Positions 7,516 through 13,623 of a stretch of DNA of 13,679 nt are shown here, piece after piece. This DNA comes from an uncultured Clostridia bacterium. GTDB taxonomy: Bacteria > Bacillota > Clostridia > Lachnospirales > CAMVHY01. Location of the stretch: positions 1 through 13,679 of the forward strand of contig CAMVHY010000008.1 of NCBI GenBank assembly GCA_947167415.1. Reading direction: 5' to 3'. The position numbers and the translations under genes are program-made. Position 1 is the first letter of the stretch. Every line of letters starts with the position of its first letter. The notes beneath the pieces were generated by a model. The model was not told where the DNA came from. It did no database searches and was given only the letters and a program-made list of their open reading frames with translations.

Positions 7516-7972
7516 AATTTATACGGATGGAGCATGTTCAGGAAATCCTGGACCGGGTGGATTAGGAATTGTTATTCTTGATGAAGACATACGGCATGAA
7601 ATCGCATGTGGATTTAGAAAAACTACGAATAATAGAATGGAGATTTTAGCTGTGATTAAAGCTCTTGAATTTTTAAAAGAAGATTGTGAAGTTGATTTAT
7701 ATTCGGATTCGAAATATGTAACGGATGCGATAAATAAAAAGTGGATTTATAAATGGCAAGAAAATAATTGGCATAGAAAGGGTGCTCCTGATGTTTTAAA
7801 TATAGATTTGTGGATTAGGTTGCTAAAATTAATGGAAAGGCATAAAATAAATTTTGTGTGGGTAAAGGGACATAATAATAATTGTGAAAATGAACGTTGT
7901 GATTATTTAGCACGTCAGGCAATAGATTCCGGAAATCTAGAAATAGACGAAGATTATGAAAATAAATTTTAG
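7502..7972 (+). CDS. rnhA: Ribonuclease HI
   Basis: A 156-residue RNase H type 1 that cuts the RNA strand of RNA-DNA hybrids. All catalytic residues are present at near E. coli numbering: Asp9 in YTDGACSGNPGPGG, Glu47 in NRMEILAVI, Asp69 in YSDSKYV, His124 in WVKGHNNN and Asp134 in CDYLARQA. ATG 7502 is chosen because GAGGAAA (7492-7498) lies directly upstream and the protein then begins M-K-E-I-K-I-Y-T-D-G as the family does. An upstream ATG at 7484 would add six residues and lacks an SD. The start lies within the end of ftsY, suggesting coupling. No clear terminator follows. Confidence 0.95.
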   Translation: MKEIKIYTDGACSGNPGPGGLGIVILDEDIRHEIACGFRKTTNNRMEILAVIKALEFLKEDCEVDLYSDSKYVTDAINKKWIYKWQENNWHRKGAPDVLNIDLWIRLLKLMERHKINFVWVKGHNNNCENERCDYLARQAIDSGNLEIDEDYENKF

Positions 7973-8007
7973 GTTTATATTTTGAATTTGTTTTTTAGAA
8001 ATTGGTA

Positions 8008-8036
8008 TTTACTTTTGATTTATTTTGATATATAAT
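8008..8036 (+). promoter_or_regulatory. Promoter of mecA
   Basis: -35-like TTTACT (8008-8013), a 17-nt spacer and a perfect -10 TATAAT (8031-8036). The predicted start near 8043 leaves a leader of about 26 nt before the mecA ATG, holding the ribosome binding site GGAGGTGG (8056-8063). Confidence 0.7.
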
Positions 8037-8068
8037 TTATATATAAATATTTTTTGGAGGTGGCAAAA

Positions 8069-8716
8069 ATGAAAATCGAAAAAATTAGCGATAAAAGGTT
8101 AAAAATTTTATTGACCATAGACGATTTAAAAGAGCGAAATATAAAAATGACAGAGTTAGCATTTGGTACAGAAAAAACGCGCGAGTTATTTAAAGAGATG
8201 ATGGATATTGCGTGTGATGAGTGTGATTTTTATGCTGAAGATTCGCAGTTGATGGTCGAGGCAATTCCGTTGTCGCTTGAAGCGATTGTAATTTTAATTA
8301 CGAAAATAGATGATAAAGATAAAGAAGATGCCGGCGGTGTGATGGATAATCCGGAAAAAAAATTTTTTCACAAGACAAAGCCAAATTTTGCAAAAAGTGG
8401 ACTTAAAAAATCTGCAGATGATAATTTGGTTTCGATTTTTGAGTTTAATAAAATGGATGATGTTGCGGTTGTGGCAAAAAAGATGTTCGGGAGATTCACG
8501 GGCGAGAGTTCGTTAGTTAAATTGAAAAGACACTATTTTTTGATTCTGAAAAACAATAGTAGTCTTGATGAAATTTCGGATAGAGATTTGGAGATTATCG
8601 TTGGCGAGTATGGAAAGAAACATGTTGTAAGTGCAATTTCGTACGCATATCTGTTTGAACATGGGGAATTGTTAATATCTGACAATGCGGTCGATGTTTT
8701 AAAAGAATATTTGTAA
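8069..8716 (+). CDS. mecA: Adaptor protein MecA
   Basis: A 215-residue MecA-family protein. The N-terminal substrate-binding half begins MKIEKISDKRLKILLTIDDL, with TRELFKEMMDIACDECDF matching the family's LF-x-E-MMDE segment. A variable acidic/basic linker (about 92-125) follows, then the C-terminal ClpC-binding half (about 128-215), with LVKLKRHYFLIL and VGEYGKKHVVSAISYAYLFEHGELL. MecA delivers unfolded or specific proteins to the ClpCP protease and triggers ClpC assembly; in Bacillus ComK is a target. ATG 8069 has GGAGGTGG five bases upstream. The in-frame TTG at 8054 overlaps that site and is rejected. The gene has its own promoter and a terminator behind it, so it is a single-gene unit. 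Confidence 0.88.
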   Translation: MKIEKISDKRLKILLTIDDLKERNIKMTELAFGTEKTRELFKEMMDIACDECDFYAEDSQLMVEAIPLSLEAIVILITKIDDKDKEDAGGVMDNPEKKFFHKTKPNFAKSGLKKSADDNLVSIFEFNKMDDVAVVAKKMFGRFTGESSLVKLKRHYFLILKNNSSLDEISDRDLEIIVGEYGKKHVVSAISYAYLFEHGELLISDNAVDVLKEYL

Positions 8717-8757
8717 TTTTTGTTTGGTGTGTTGTCGTATTTTTGGTTATAAGCGAT

Positions 8758-8793
8758 AAAAAAAAACGGTGCTTGGTTAGCATCGTTTTTTTT
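8758..8793. terminator. Bidirectional terminator between mecA and rpmE
   Basis: The stem AACGGTGC (8765-8772) and GCATCGTT (8780-8787) has 8 pairs including one G-T, with a 7-nt loop TTGGTTA. It is flanked by nine A (8758-8766) on the left and eight T (8786-8793) on the right, so it can terminate mecA forward and rpmE in reverse. It lies between the convergent stops at 8716 and 8815. Confidence 0.9.
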
Positions 8794-8814
8794 GTTTTTT
8801 ATATTAAATATAAA

Positions 8815-9039
8815 CTAGTTTTCGGCTGTGTTGTTATTAGTATTATATTTGGCATTAAACTTTGCCACTTGGCCTTTTTTCTCAACAATGCCTTTTCCAC
8901 TACCTGTATAAAACGGATGGCATTTCGAACAAACATCAACTTTTATTTCTTTTTTTGTTGAGCCGGTAACAAAAGTACTGCCGCAGTTGTTGCACGTAAC
9001 CACAGCGTTATTATAAAACTCAATTGCATCTGATGCCAC
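8815..9039 (-). CDS. rpmE: 50S ribosomal protein L31, zinc-binding type
   Basis: A 74-residue L31 (bL31) with the zinc-binding (C+) pattern: Cys16, Cys19, Cys37 and Cys40, and the family block [13 protein letters not shown] followed by [10 protein letters not shown]. Two features differ from usual members. The first pair is C-N-N-C, where the family normally has C-x-C (TCACG or SCSCG), and the N-terminal I-H-P-x-Y motif is replaced by A-I-E-F-Y. The last ten residues are an Asn/Thr-rich tail. The start is GTG (9039-9037), with AAGGAG (9054-9049) 9 nt upstream. It is the last gene of the reverse unit, 21 bases behind the unknown helical gene, and ends at the shared terminator. Confidence 0.93.
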   Translation of the reverse strand: MASDAIEFYNNAVVTCNNCGSTFVTGSTKKEIKVDVCSKCHPFYTGSGKGIVEKKGQVAKFNAKYNTNNNTAEN

Positions 9040-9060
9040 TAAAATCCACTCCTTAAAAAT

Positions 9061-9522
9061 TTATCTTGATACTTTACCAACATTGTTTTTAATTTCAAAG
9101 GCAATAATATCTTGTCCCTCAAAACCAACTTTATTTAAAATACTGTCATCATGTTTTTCTGTCGATTCTAAATCTTTATCACGACTTAACATGGAAATTT
9201 CAACTAGTTGATTACTCATCGAATTTATATTATTACCCGAAGCAGCCAAATTGTTCTGTTTTTCCAATTGTCCTGCAGAACGTTGAAACAATCCTTCTCT
9301 TATTTCTAGCACAAATCTCTTTATGGAATTTAATAACCCGCTGTTTTCTTTTATTGTCTCTTTTAATTGGTTATTATCACTTTTTATATCGTCAATACTC
9401 GACTCTGTTTTCGACAAAGCTTTATCTTTTAAATTAATATTTTGCAACTTTCTTTTTCCTTCGATTGATGCAATTTTTTCGATGTTTGCATCAATAACAC
9501 TAATACCACTTTTTTTAGGCAC
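9061..9522 (-). CDS. Unrecognised helical protein (second orphan)
   Basis: A protein of about 153 residues that I do not recognise. It has no signal peptide or membrane helix. The middle (about 25-85) is rich in K, E, D, S and N with spaced L/I (SIDDIKSDNNQLKETIKENS, then LLNSIKRFVLEIREGLFQ), consistent with a coiled coil. Next comes a Ser/Asn/Leu helix (NNINSMSNQLVEISMLS), and the end is more beta-like (GQDIIAFEIKNNVGKVS). The likely start is GTG 9522, with GGAGG (9536-9532) 9 nt upstream; ATG 9531 is in frame but directly abuts that SD. It sits between the first orphan (15-24 nt gap) and rpmE (21 nt) on one reverse transcript. Composition in sampled lines is about 22-40% G+C, higher than the most AT-rich forward genes. 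A lineage-specific gene is the safest description. Confidence 0.7.
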   Translation of the reverse strand: MPKKSGISVIDANIEKIASIEGKRKLQNINLKDKALSKTESSIDDIKSDNNQLKETIKENSGLLNSIKRFVLEIREGLFQRSAGQLEKQNNLAASGNNINSMSNQLVEISMLSRDKDLESTEKHDDSILNKVGFEGQDIIAFEIKNNVGKVSR

Positions 9523-9546
9523 GTTAATCATCCTCCATGATTTTCA

Positions 9547-10002
9547 TTATAACTTATTTTTTTTTACATACAAACGCATCAAAGGGAAAGTTCTTTTAAG
9601 CCATTTCGTAATATCCCCATCAAAAACAAGATCACTGTGGAACTCCGCATTATAAAGTTTTATTGTTTCTTGAATCAATTTTACTGTTTCCTTTGACATT
9701 TGATCCATTTCTTTTCTAGAATTTTCGGCAATATCTGTAAGTTGTTCAGTAATACTATTTATCCGTTTATCACTTTTGCCAAATAAGCGTCGACTTGTGA
9801 TTACGAAATCGGTGATAATATTATAAGTATCTTCAAAAGACGTCGACCGATTCACATCATCAATAAAATTATCAAACAAACTTAAAAATTCGCTCAATTG
9901 CTTTTGTTTTTCTTTTGCATCCCTAAACTCTCTTCTCGTAAGAAGTTTATTCGGTTTATCCAAATGCTTTTTTTTATTGGATTTTGGATTTTCATCTGAC
10001 AA
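9547..10002 (-). CDS. Unrecognised helical protein (first orphan)
   Basis: A 151-residue soluble protein I cannot assign. The first 35 residues are highly basic and polar (KSNKKKHLDKPNKLLTRREF), then a long charged helical region follows (about 30-120) with DAKEKQKQLSEFLSLFDNFI and SITEQLTDIAENSRKEMDQ. The end is basic and hydrophobic (DITKWLKRTFPLMRLYVKKN) and could be amphipathic. There is no membrane helix, no cysteine cluster and no catalytic motif I know. The start is TTG 10002, behind an SD that contains seven G in a row (10015-10009). It leads the reverse unit to the second orphan and rpmE. Because it is paired with another orphan of the same size and style, the two may act together; this is inference. 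Confidence 0.7.
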   Translation of the reverse strand: MSDENPKSNKKKHLDKPNKLLTRREFRDAKEKQKQLSEFLSLFDNFIDDVNRSTSFEDTYNIITDFVITSRRLFGKSDKRINSITEQLTDIAENSRKEMDQMSKETVKLIQETIKLYNAEFHSDLVFDGDITKWLKRTFPLMRLYVKKNKL

Positions 10003-10006
10003 AACG

Positions 10007-10018
10007 CTCCCCCCCTTT
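10007..10018 (-). promoter_or_regulatory. Ribosome binding site with a G7 tract
   Basis: Read on the reverse strand the site is AAAGGGGGGGAG, and the TTG start follows 4 nt later. A run of seven G is striking in DNA that is about three quarters A+T. It provides a strong SD and makes TTG 10002 the likely start of the first orphan gene. Confidence 0.6.
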
Positions 10019-10111
10019 GTATTATTTTGTTTTACACAAATCTTCTCAGGAAATCTTATTAATTATCACGTTAAAAAACCATTCAATCGAATTAAGATTC
10101 CCTTTAACTAA

Positions 10112-10140
10112 ATTATATAACTCTTTTATATTAAATGCAA
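10112..10140 (-). promoter_or_regulatory. Proximal promoter candidate for the reverse unit
   Basis: On the reverse strand: TTGCAT (10140-10135), a 17-nt spacer and a perfect -10 TATAAT (10117-10112). The -35 matches only partly. Predicted start near 10105, giving a leader of about 100 nt. Confidence 0.5.
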
Positions 10141-10200
10141 GTGTTTTTTTTAATTAACAAATATTTTTTTTTTATTATAAAAAAAAACAAAAACCGAGCA

Positions 10201-10229
10201 ATTTTATTCCATAACAAACTTTATGTCAA
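10201..10229 (-). promoter_or_regulatory. Distal promoter candidate for the reverse unit
   Basis: On the reverse strand: a perfect -35 TTGACA (10229-10224), a 17-nt spacer and -10 TAAAAT (10206-10201), five of six matches. Predicted start near 10194, giving a leader of about 190 nt, long enough to hold regulatory structure though I could not name any. Confidence 0.6.
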
Positions 10230-10263
10230 ATTAATTTTTGGTTACAAGATAAAAAAAGTTTTG

Positions 10264-10272
10264 TGATATAGT
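10264..10272 (+). promoter_or_regulatory. Extended -10 promoter candidate for the DUF368 operon
   Basis: TGATATAGT at 10264-10272 combines TG one base upstream with TATAGT (five of six to TATAAT). The -35 region is poor: the nearest candidate, TTACAA (10242-10247), is 19 nt away, which suits an extended -10 promoter. The leader would be about 53 nt. Confidence 0.5.
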
Positions 10273-10331
10273 TTTTTTGTCTCGAAAAAAAATTTTAAAT
10301 AAAAAAATATAAAACTAAGGAAGATGTTTTT

Positions 10332-11201
10332 GTGAATAAAATTTTTTTAGGTTTTTTAAAAGGTATATTTATTGGTCTTGCAAATATTATTCCCGGAGTA
10401 AGCGGTGGAACAATCGCAGTTATTTTAGGAATTTTTGATGATTTGATAGATACGATAAATAATTTTTTCCGTGATATAAAAAAAAATTTAGGCTTTATAA
10501 CGCCGATTGGATTTGGCATTTTGTTTAGCATTTTATTTTTTAGTTCTATTTTAGAATTGTGTTTAAAAAAATATTCTCTGCCGACAAATATTTTTTTTAT
10601 CGGACTTATTTTTGGTAGTATCCCACTGATTTATAAAAAAGCAATTAAAAATGGCATAAAGAAAAATTATTTTTTGTACACGATAATTTCTATTTTGATC
10701 GTGGTTTTAGCTTCTAATTTTAACAAAAATGGCGCCACGCAAATCAATAATGATATATCTTTTATTTTTCTTTTAAAAATATTTTTTGGCGGATTGCTCG
10801 CTGCAATTGCAATGATAATTCCCGGAATAAGCGGATCTTTTATTATGGTTTTATTAGGAATTTATCCGACAGTAATTAATTCTATTTCAAATATTTCTCG
10901 GTGTTTATTAAATTTATCTGATAAAAATCTTTTAATTCGAACGGGCGCAATAATATTTTCGTTAGGATTAGGATTAATTTTGGGAATTCTATTGATATCG
11001 AAATTAATTTCTGTGTTGCTGGAAAAATTTTATTCCGAAACTTATTTTTGTATTTTAGGATTAATAATTGGTTCGATTTATGGAATTTTTGCATCGCCGA
11101 TGACTTATCAAAGCGGAATAAATAATTTTATGATTTTAATTAGCGTAATAAGTTTTTTTGTCGGCGCGATTATTTCTTATTTTTTGGGAGAAAAAAATTA
11201 A
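10332..11201 (+). CDS. DUF368 membrane protein, probable undecaprenyl-phosphate transporter (PopT type)
   Basis: A 289-residue polytopic membrane protein with about eight hydrophobic segments. The family hallmark is an internal duplication marked by two near-identical loops: ANIIPGVSGGT (about 18-28) and AMIIPGISGSF (about 161-171). DUF368 members have been shown to return the lipid carrier undecaprenyl phosphate across the membrane for cell-wall synthesis (PopT). Function here is inferred from family membership. The start is GTG 10332, with AAGGAAG (10317-10323) 8 nt upstream; an ATG at 10324 is out of frame and stops at once. Its TAA shares one base with the ATG of the RluD gene (TAATG), so the two are coupled. 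Confidence 0.88.
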   Translation: MNKIFLGFLKGIFIGLANIIPGVSGGTIAVILGIFDDLIDTINNFFRDIKKNLGFITPIGFGILFSILFFSSILELCLKKYSLPTNIFFIGLIFGSIPLIYKKAIKNGIKKNYFLYTIISILIVVLASNFNKNGATQINNDISFIFLLKIFFGGLLAAIAMIIPGISGSFIMVLLGIYPTVINSISNISRCLLNLSDKNLLIRTGAIIFSLGLGLILGILLISKLISVLLEKFYSETYFCILGLIIGSIYGIFASPMTYQSGINNFMILISVISFFVGAIISYFLGEKN

Positions 11202-12124
11202 TGTGTGAAGAAAATTTGTTTTATATAAAAGATACCGAGGCAAATCAACGCCTCGATATTTTTTTGACTTTAAAATTTAAAGAAAAAAATATTTCTCGTA
11301 GCCAAATAAAAAATTTAATAGAAAAAAATAATGTGCTTGTAAATGGAAAAAAAATTAAAGCGGGTTATGTTATTAAAAAAAATGATGAGATAAAAATAAA
11401 ATTTGAAGCGGAAAAAAATTTGGATGTAAAACCGGAAAAAATAGATTTGGATATAGTTTATGAGGACAACGAAATAATAATTATAAATAAGCCACAAAAT
11501 ATGGTTGTACATCCGGGAGCGGGAAATTTTTCCGGGACGCTTGTTAATGGATTAATTTATCACTTTAAAAATAATTTATCTGATATAAATGGAATGTTGC
11601 GGCCGGGAATTGTTCATAGGATAGACAAAAATACTTCGGGAATTTTAGTTGTGGCAAAAAATAATTATGCACATAATTTTCTGGCGGAACAGTTTGTAGA
11701 ACATAAAATTACTCGGGAATACGTTGCGATTGTGAAAGGAAATTTTTATTTTGACGGAATAATAAATAAACCGATTGGGAGAGATTTACGTGATAGAAAA
11801 AAAATGGCGATAAATTTAAATGGTCGTCGAGCTGTTACACATTATTATTTGATAAAAAATTTTCGAGATTATAGTTTAATAAAATTAAAATTAGAAACGG
11901 GTCGAACACATCAAATTAGAGTTCATATGGCAAGCATAAATCATTCTGTTTTGGGTGATGAAATTTATGGCGAGAAAGACAAAAAATTTGGTTTGATTGG
12001 TCAAGCTTTACATGCAAAAAAATTGGGTTTTATTCATCCGAAAACAAAAAGATATGTTGAGTTTAATCATACCCCACCAAAATATTTTTTAGATTTAATA
12101 AAAAAATTAAATGCGAGAGTTTGA
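11201..12124 (+). CDS. rluD: RluA/RluD-family pseudouridine synthase
   Basis: A 307-residue enzyme with an N-terminal S4 RNA-binding domain (about 14-75, QRLDIFL...ISRSQIKNLIEKNNVLVNGK) and a pseudouridine synthase domain (about 85-300). The catalytic aspartate is Asp142 in IVHRIDKNTSG. Other family blocks are IINKPQNMVVHPGAGN, LETGRTHQIRVHMA and LHAKKLGFIHP. The S4 domain plus the VVHPGAGN block fits the RluD branch (YlyB in Bacillus), which modifies 23S rRNA helix 69. The exact target sites cannot be read from sequence. Its ATG overlaps the DUF368 stop by one base. Confidence 0.93.
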   Translation: MCEENLFYIKDTEANQRLDIFLTLKFKEKNISRSQIKNLIEKNNVLVNGKKIKAGYVIKKNDEIKIKFEAEKNLDVKPEKIDLDIVYEDNEIIIINKPQNMVVHPGAGNFSGTLVNGLIYHFKNNLSDINGMLRPGIVHRIDKNTSGILVVAKNNYAHNFLAEQFVEHKITREYVAIVKGNFYFDGIINKPIGRDLRDRKKMAINLNGRRAVTHYYLIKNFRDYSLIKLKLETGRTHQIRVHMASINHSVLGDEIYGEKDKKFGLIGQALHAKKLGFIHPKTKRYVEFNHTPPKYFLDLIKKLNARV

Positions 12125-12127
12125 AAT

Positions 12128-12760
12128 ATGATTTTGGTTAAGTTTATTGTTGGTATTTTATTTTTTTTAGTTTTAATTTTGATTGCGCCAATAAGATATG
12201 ATTTAAGAATAAAATTTAAAGATAAGGCAAAAATTTTTTTTTGCGCTAAGTTTTTTTTTGGAATCGTGAAATATAAAAATGACGGCTTAAAAATTTTTGG
12301 GATAAGCGTGAAAAAAAATATAAATGCGAAAGAAAGAAAAATAAAAAAGAAGAAAGTTAGAAAAAATAAATTTGAATCAAAAAAAGTTATGCGAAAAAAA
12401 AAATTTAAATGGAATGAAATTGATTACGCGGAATTATTAGAAATAATTGAGCCGAGTTTTAATTTGCTTAAAAATATTTTTAAAAATCTTAGGCCAAAAA
12501 AAATTATTATGCTTGGTGAAATTGGGTTTGAAAATCCTGAGTATACAGGATATTTTTGTGCACTCGAAAGTTTTTTGCGTGAGATAAAAATTTTTGATTT
12601 GAATTTAAAGCATGATTTTAATAAAAAAATTTTTGATTTGGATATTTATTTATATGGGCGAACTTGCTTTTTGAATTTAATTTTTGTTTCTGTAAAATAT
12701 ATATTTGATAAGCGAGTATTTTTGTTTATTAAATCAAATTTTTTTTGTAAAGGAGATTGA
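12128..12760 (+). CDS. DUF2953 membrane-anchored protein (YtfI-like)
   Basis: A 210-residue protein with one N-terminal membrane helix (about 1-20, ending APIRYDLRI, a DUF2953 hallmark). A short beta region follows, then a very lysine-rich stretch (about 62-95) and a C-terminal segment with the family's GEIGFENPEYTGYFCALES-like block (the usual form is G..G..DP..TG). Function is unknown. In sporulating Firmicutes it is encoded immediately upstream of ytfJ (ytfI-ytfJ in Bacillus), as here, with 5 nt between them. ATG 12128 is 3 nt after the rluD stop with only a weak SD (GAGAG), suggesting dependence on upstream translation. Confidence 0.8.
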   Translation: MILVKFIVGILFFLVLILIAPIRYDLRIKFKDKAKIFFCAKFFFGIVKYKNDGLKIFGISVKKNINAKERKIKKKKVRKNKFESKKVMRKKKFKWNEIDYAELLEIIEPSFNLLKNIFKNLRPKKIIMLGEIGFENPEYTGYFCALESFLREIKIFDLNLKHDFNKKIFDLDIYLYGRTCFLNLIFVSVKYIFDKRVFLFIKSNFFCKGD

Positions 12761-12765
12761 TTTAA

Positions 12766-13140
12766 ATGGGAAATTTGGATAATAATTTGGGAATTTTATT
12801 TTCTAGGATGGAAAATTTTGTGACATCACAAAGTGTTGTTGGCGAGCAAATCAATATTGGCGAGATGATTATAATTCCGTTTATGGATATTTGTTTGGGA
12901 GTTGGAGCAAGTGCTTCGGATAATGAATCAAAAAAAGAAAATGGAGTCGGTGGGCTCGGCGCAAAAATTACTCCGTCAGCAGTTTTAGTTGTAAAAAAAG
13001 ATTTGAATAGCGTGGAATTAATAAATTTAAAAAATCAGGATGGTGTAAATAAAATTATTGATATGGTCCCGGGAATTCTTTCGAAATTGAATTTTAAAAA
13101 GAAAGATAAAGATAATAATAAAAATCAGGAAGAAAATTAA
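12766..13140 (+). CDS. ytfJ: Sporulation protein YtfJ/GerW
   Basis: A 124-residue GerW/YtfJ family protein. The N-terminal core is NLGILFSRMENFVTSQSVVG, then EQINIGEMIIIPFMDICLGVGAS, then a glycine-rich turn (GVGGLGAKITPSAVLVV), a short helix and a Lys/Asn/Asp tail (KKKDKDNNKNQEEN). Family members are made during sporulation, and GerW is needed for normal spore germination in Bacillus. The mechanism is unknown. AAAGGAGAT (about 12749-12757) precedes the ATG. No separate promoter could be seen before it, so it probably shares the upstream transcript, although sporulation genes of this type often have an internal promoter. A large hairpin follows. Confidence 0.9.
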   Translation: MGNLDNNLGILFSRMENFVTSQSVVGEQINIGEMIIIPFMDICLGVGASASDNESKKENGVGGLGAKITPSAVLVVKKDLNSVELINLKNQDGVNKIIDMVPGILSKLNFKKKDKDNNKNQEEN

Positions 13141-13191
13141 ATTTTTTTGAAGAAATTACCAGTAATAAATTTTATTTTTTCGCAAATAATA

Positions 13192-13273
13192 AGCGCGTAA
13201 CGATAAATTTTAACTTGAGCAAAAGAAATTAGACTCAAGAAAAATAAAAATCGTTACGCGCTAAATTTTTTTT
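13192..13273 (+). terminator. Compound hairpin after ytfJ, probable terminator
   Basis: AGCGCGTAACGAT (13192-13204) and ATCGTTACGCGCT (13250-13262) are a perfect 13-bp inverted repeat. Within the 45-nt interior, CTTGAG (13214-13219) and CTCAAG (13234-13239) form a second 6-bp stem around a 14-nt loop. AAA and eight T (13266-13273) follow the outer stem. Position and T-run suit an intrinsic terminator of the DUF368-ytfJ unit, but the GC-rich outer stem with a second internal stem is more elaborate than the other terminators here. Confidence 0.65.
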
Positions 13274-13398
13274 AAGGATGAAAAATAAATTTTTAAAGAT
13301 ATGGTTATTTAAAACCAAAATAAAAAAATTAAATGCCGGCATAAATGAAATTTAAAAATCAAATTTAAAAACTTAATAACTTTTGGAGGTAATTTGTT

Positions 13399-13623
13399 AT
13401 GTCAGTATTAGAAAATAACAATAACAATTCGACAACAACACCTGAAGCTCGTGCCGCATTAGATCAATTTAAATATGAGGTTGCAAACGAAATCGGTGTT
13501 CCTTTAAAAAAAGGTTATAATGGACATTTAACTTCCGCTCAAAACGGATATGTTGGTGGATATATGGTAAAAAAAATGATTGAAAATCAAAAAAAACAAA
13601 TGTCTGAGAATAATAATCAATAA
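13399..13623 (+). CDS. Alpha/beta-type small acid-soluble spore protein
   Basis: A 74-residue SASP that coats and protects DNA in the spore. Family blocks are FKYEVANEIGVPL, whose E-V-A-N-E is the place where GPR protease would cut on germination, and the second DNA-binding segment NGYVGGYMVKKMIE. The KKGYNGHLTS-type linker is the Clostridia form, not the Bacillus one. The N-terminus (NNNNNSTTTPEAR) and C-terminus are Asn/Gln-rich. ATG 13399 has GGAGGT about 9 nt upstream. A forespore sigma-G promoter is expected: the only candidate I see is AAATA (13318-13322), 17 nt, CATAAAT (13340-13346), which is a weak match. The gene stands alone after the ytfJ hairpin. Confidence 0.93.
   Translation: MSVLENNNNNSTTTPEARAALDQFKYEVANEIGVPLKKGYNGHLTSAQNGYVGGYMVKKMIENQKKQMSENNNQ

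Larger units (their letters stand above)
10003..10331. other. Divergent intergenic region
   Basis: A 329-base gap between the first orphan gene (reverse) and the DUF368 gene (forward). It carries two reverse promoter candidates (10112-10140 and 10201-10229), one forward extended -10 (10264-10272), and a T10/A9 tract pair around 10164-10187 that could fold but is low-complexity. I see no gene or RNA gene in it. Confidence 0.6.

Noticed and set aside
8743..8961. Forward open frame over the mecA terminator and rpmE
   Set aside because: It crosses the terminator hairpin and is antisense to L31, with a Phe/Ile-rich translation typical of antisense of Lys-rich genes.
9323..9655. Forward 110-codon frame opposite both orphan genes
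   Set aside because: No SD at its start, hydrophobic antisense composition, and both reverse genes have better start signals and spacing.
10164..10187. T10...A9 self-complementary tract as a terminator or attenuator
   Set aside because: It contains only A and T in a low-complexity stretch; such a hairpin is weak and expected by chance here.
11315..11512. Reverse Phe/Tyr/Ile-rich frame opposite rluD
   Set aside because: Composition is the complement of Lys/Asn-rich coding sequence and no start signal is visible.
13303..13316. GGTTATTTAAAACC as an operator before the SASP gene
   Set aside because: Only four end pairs are complementary with an AT core; such imperfect palindromes are frequent in this base composition.
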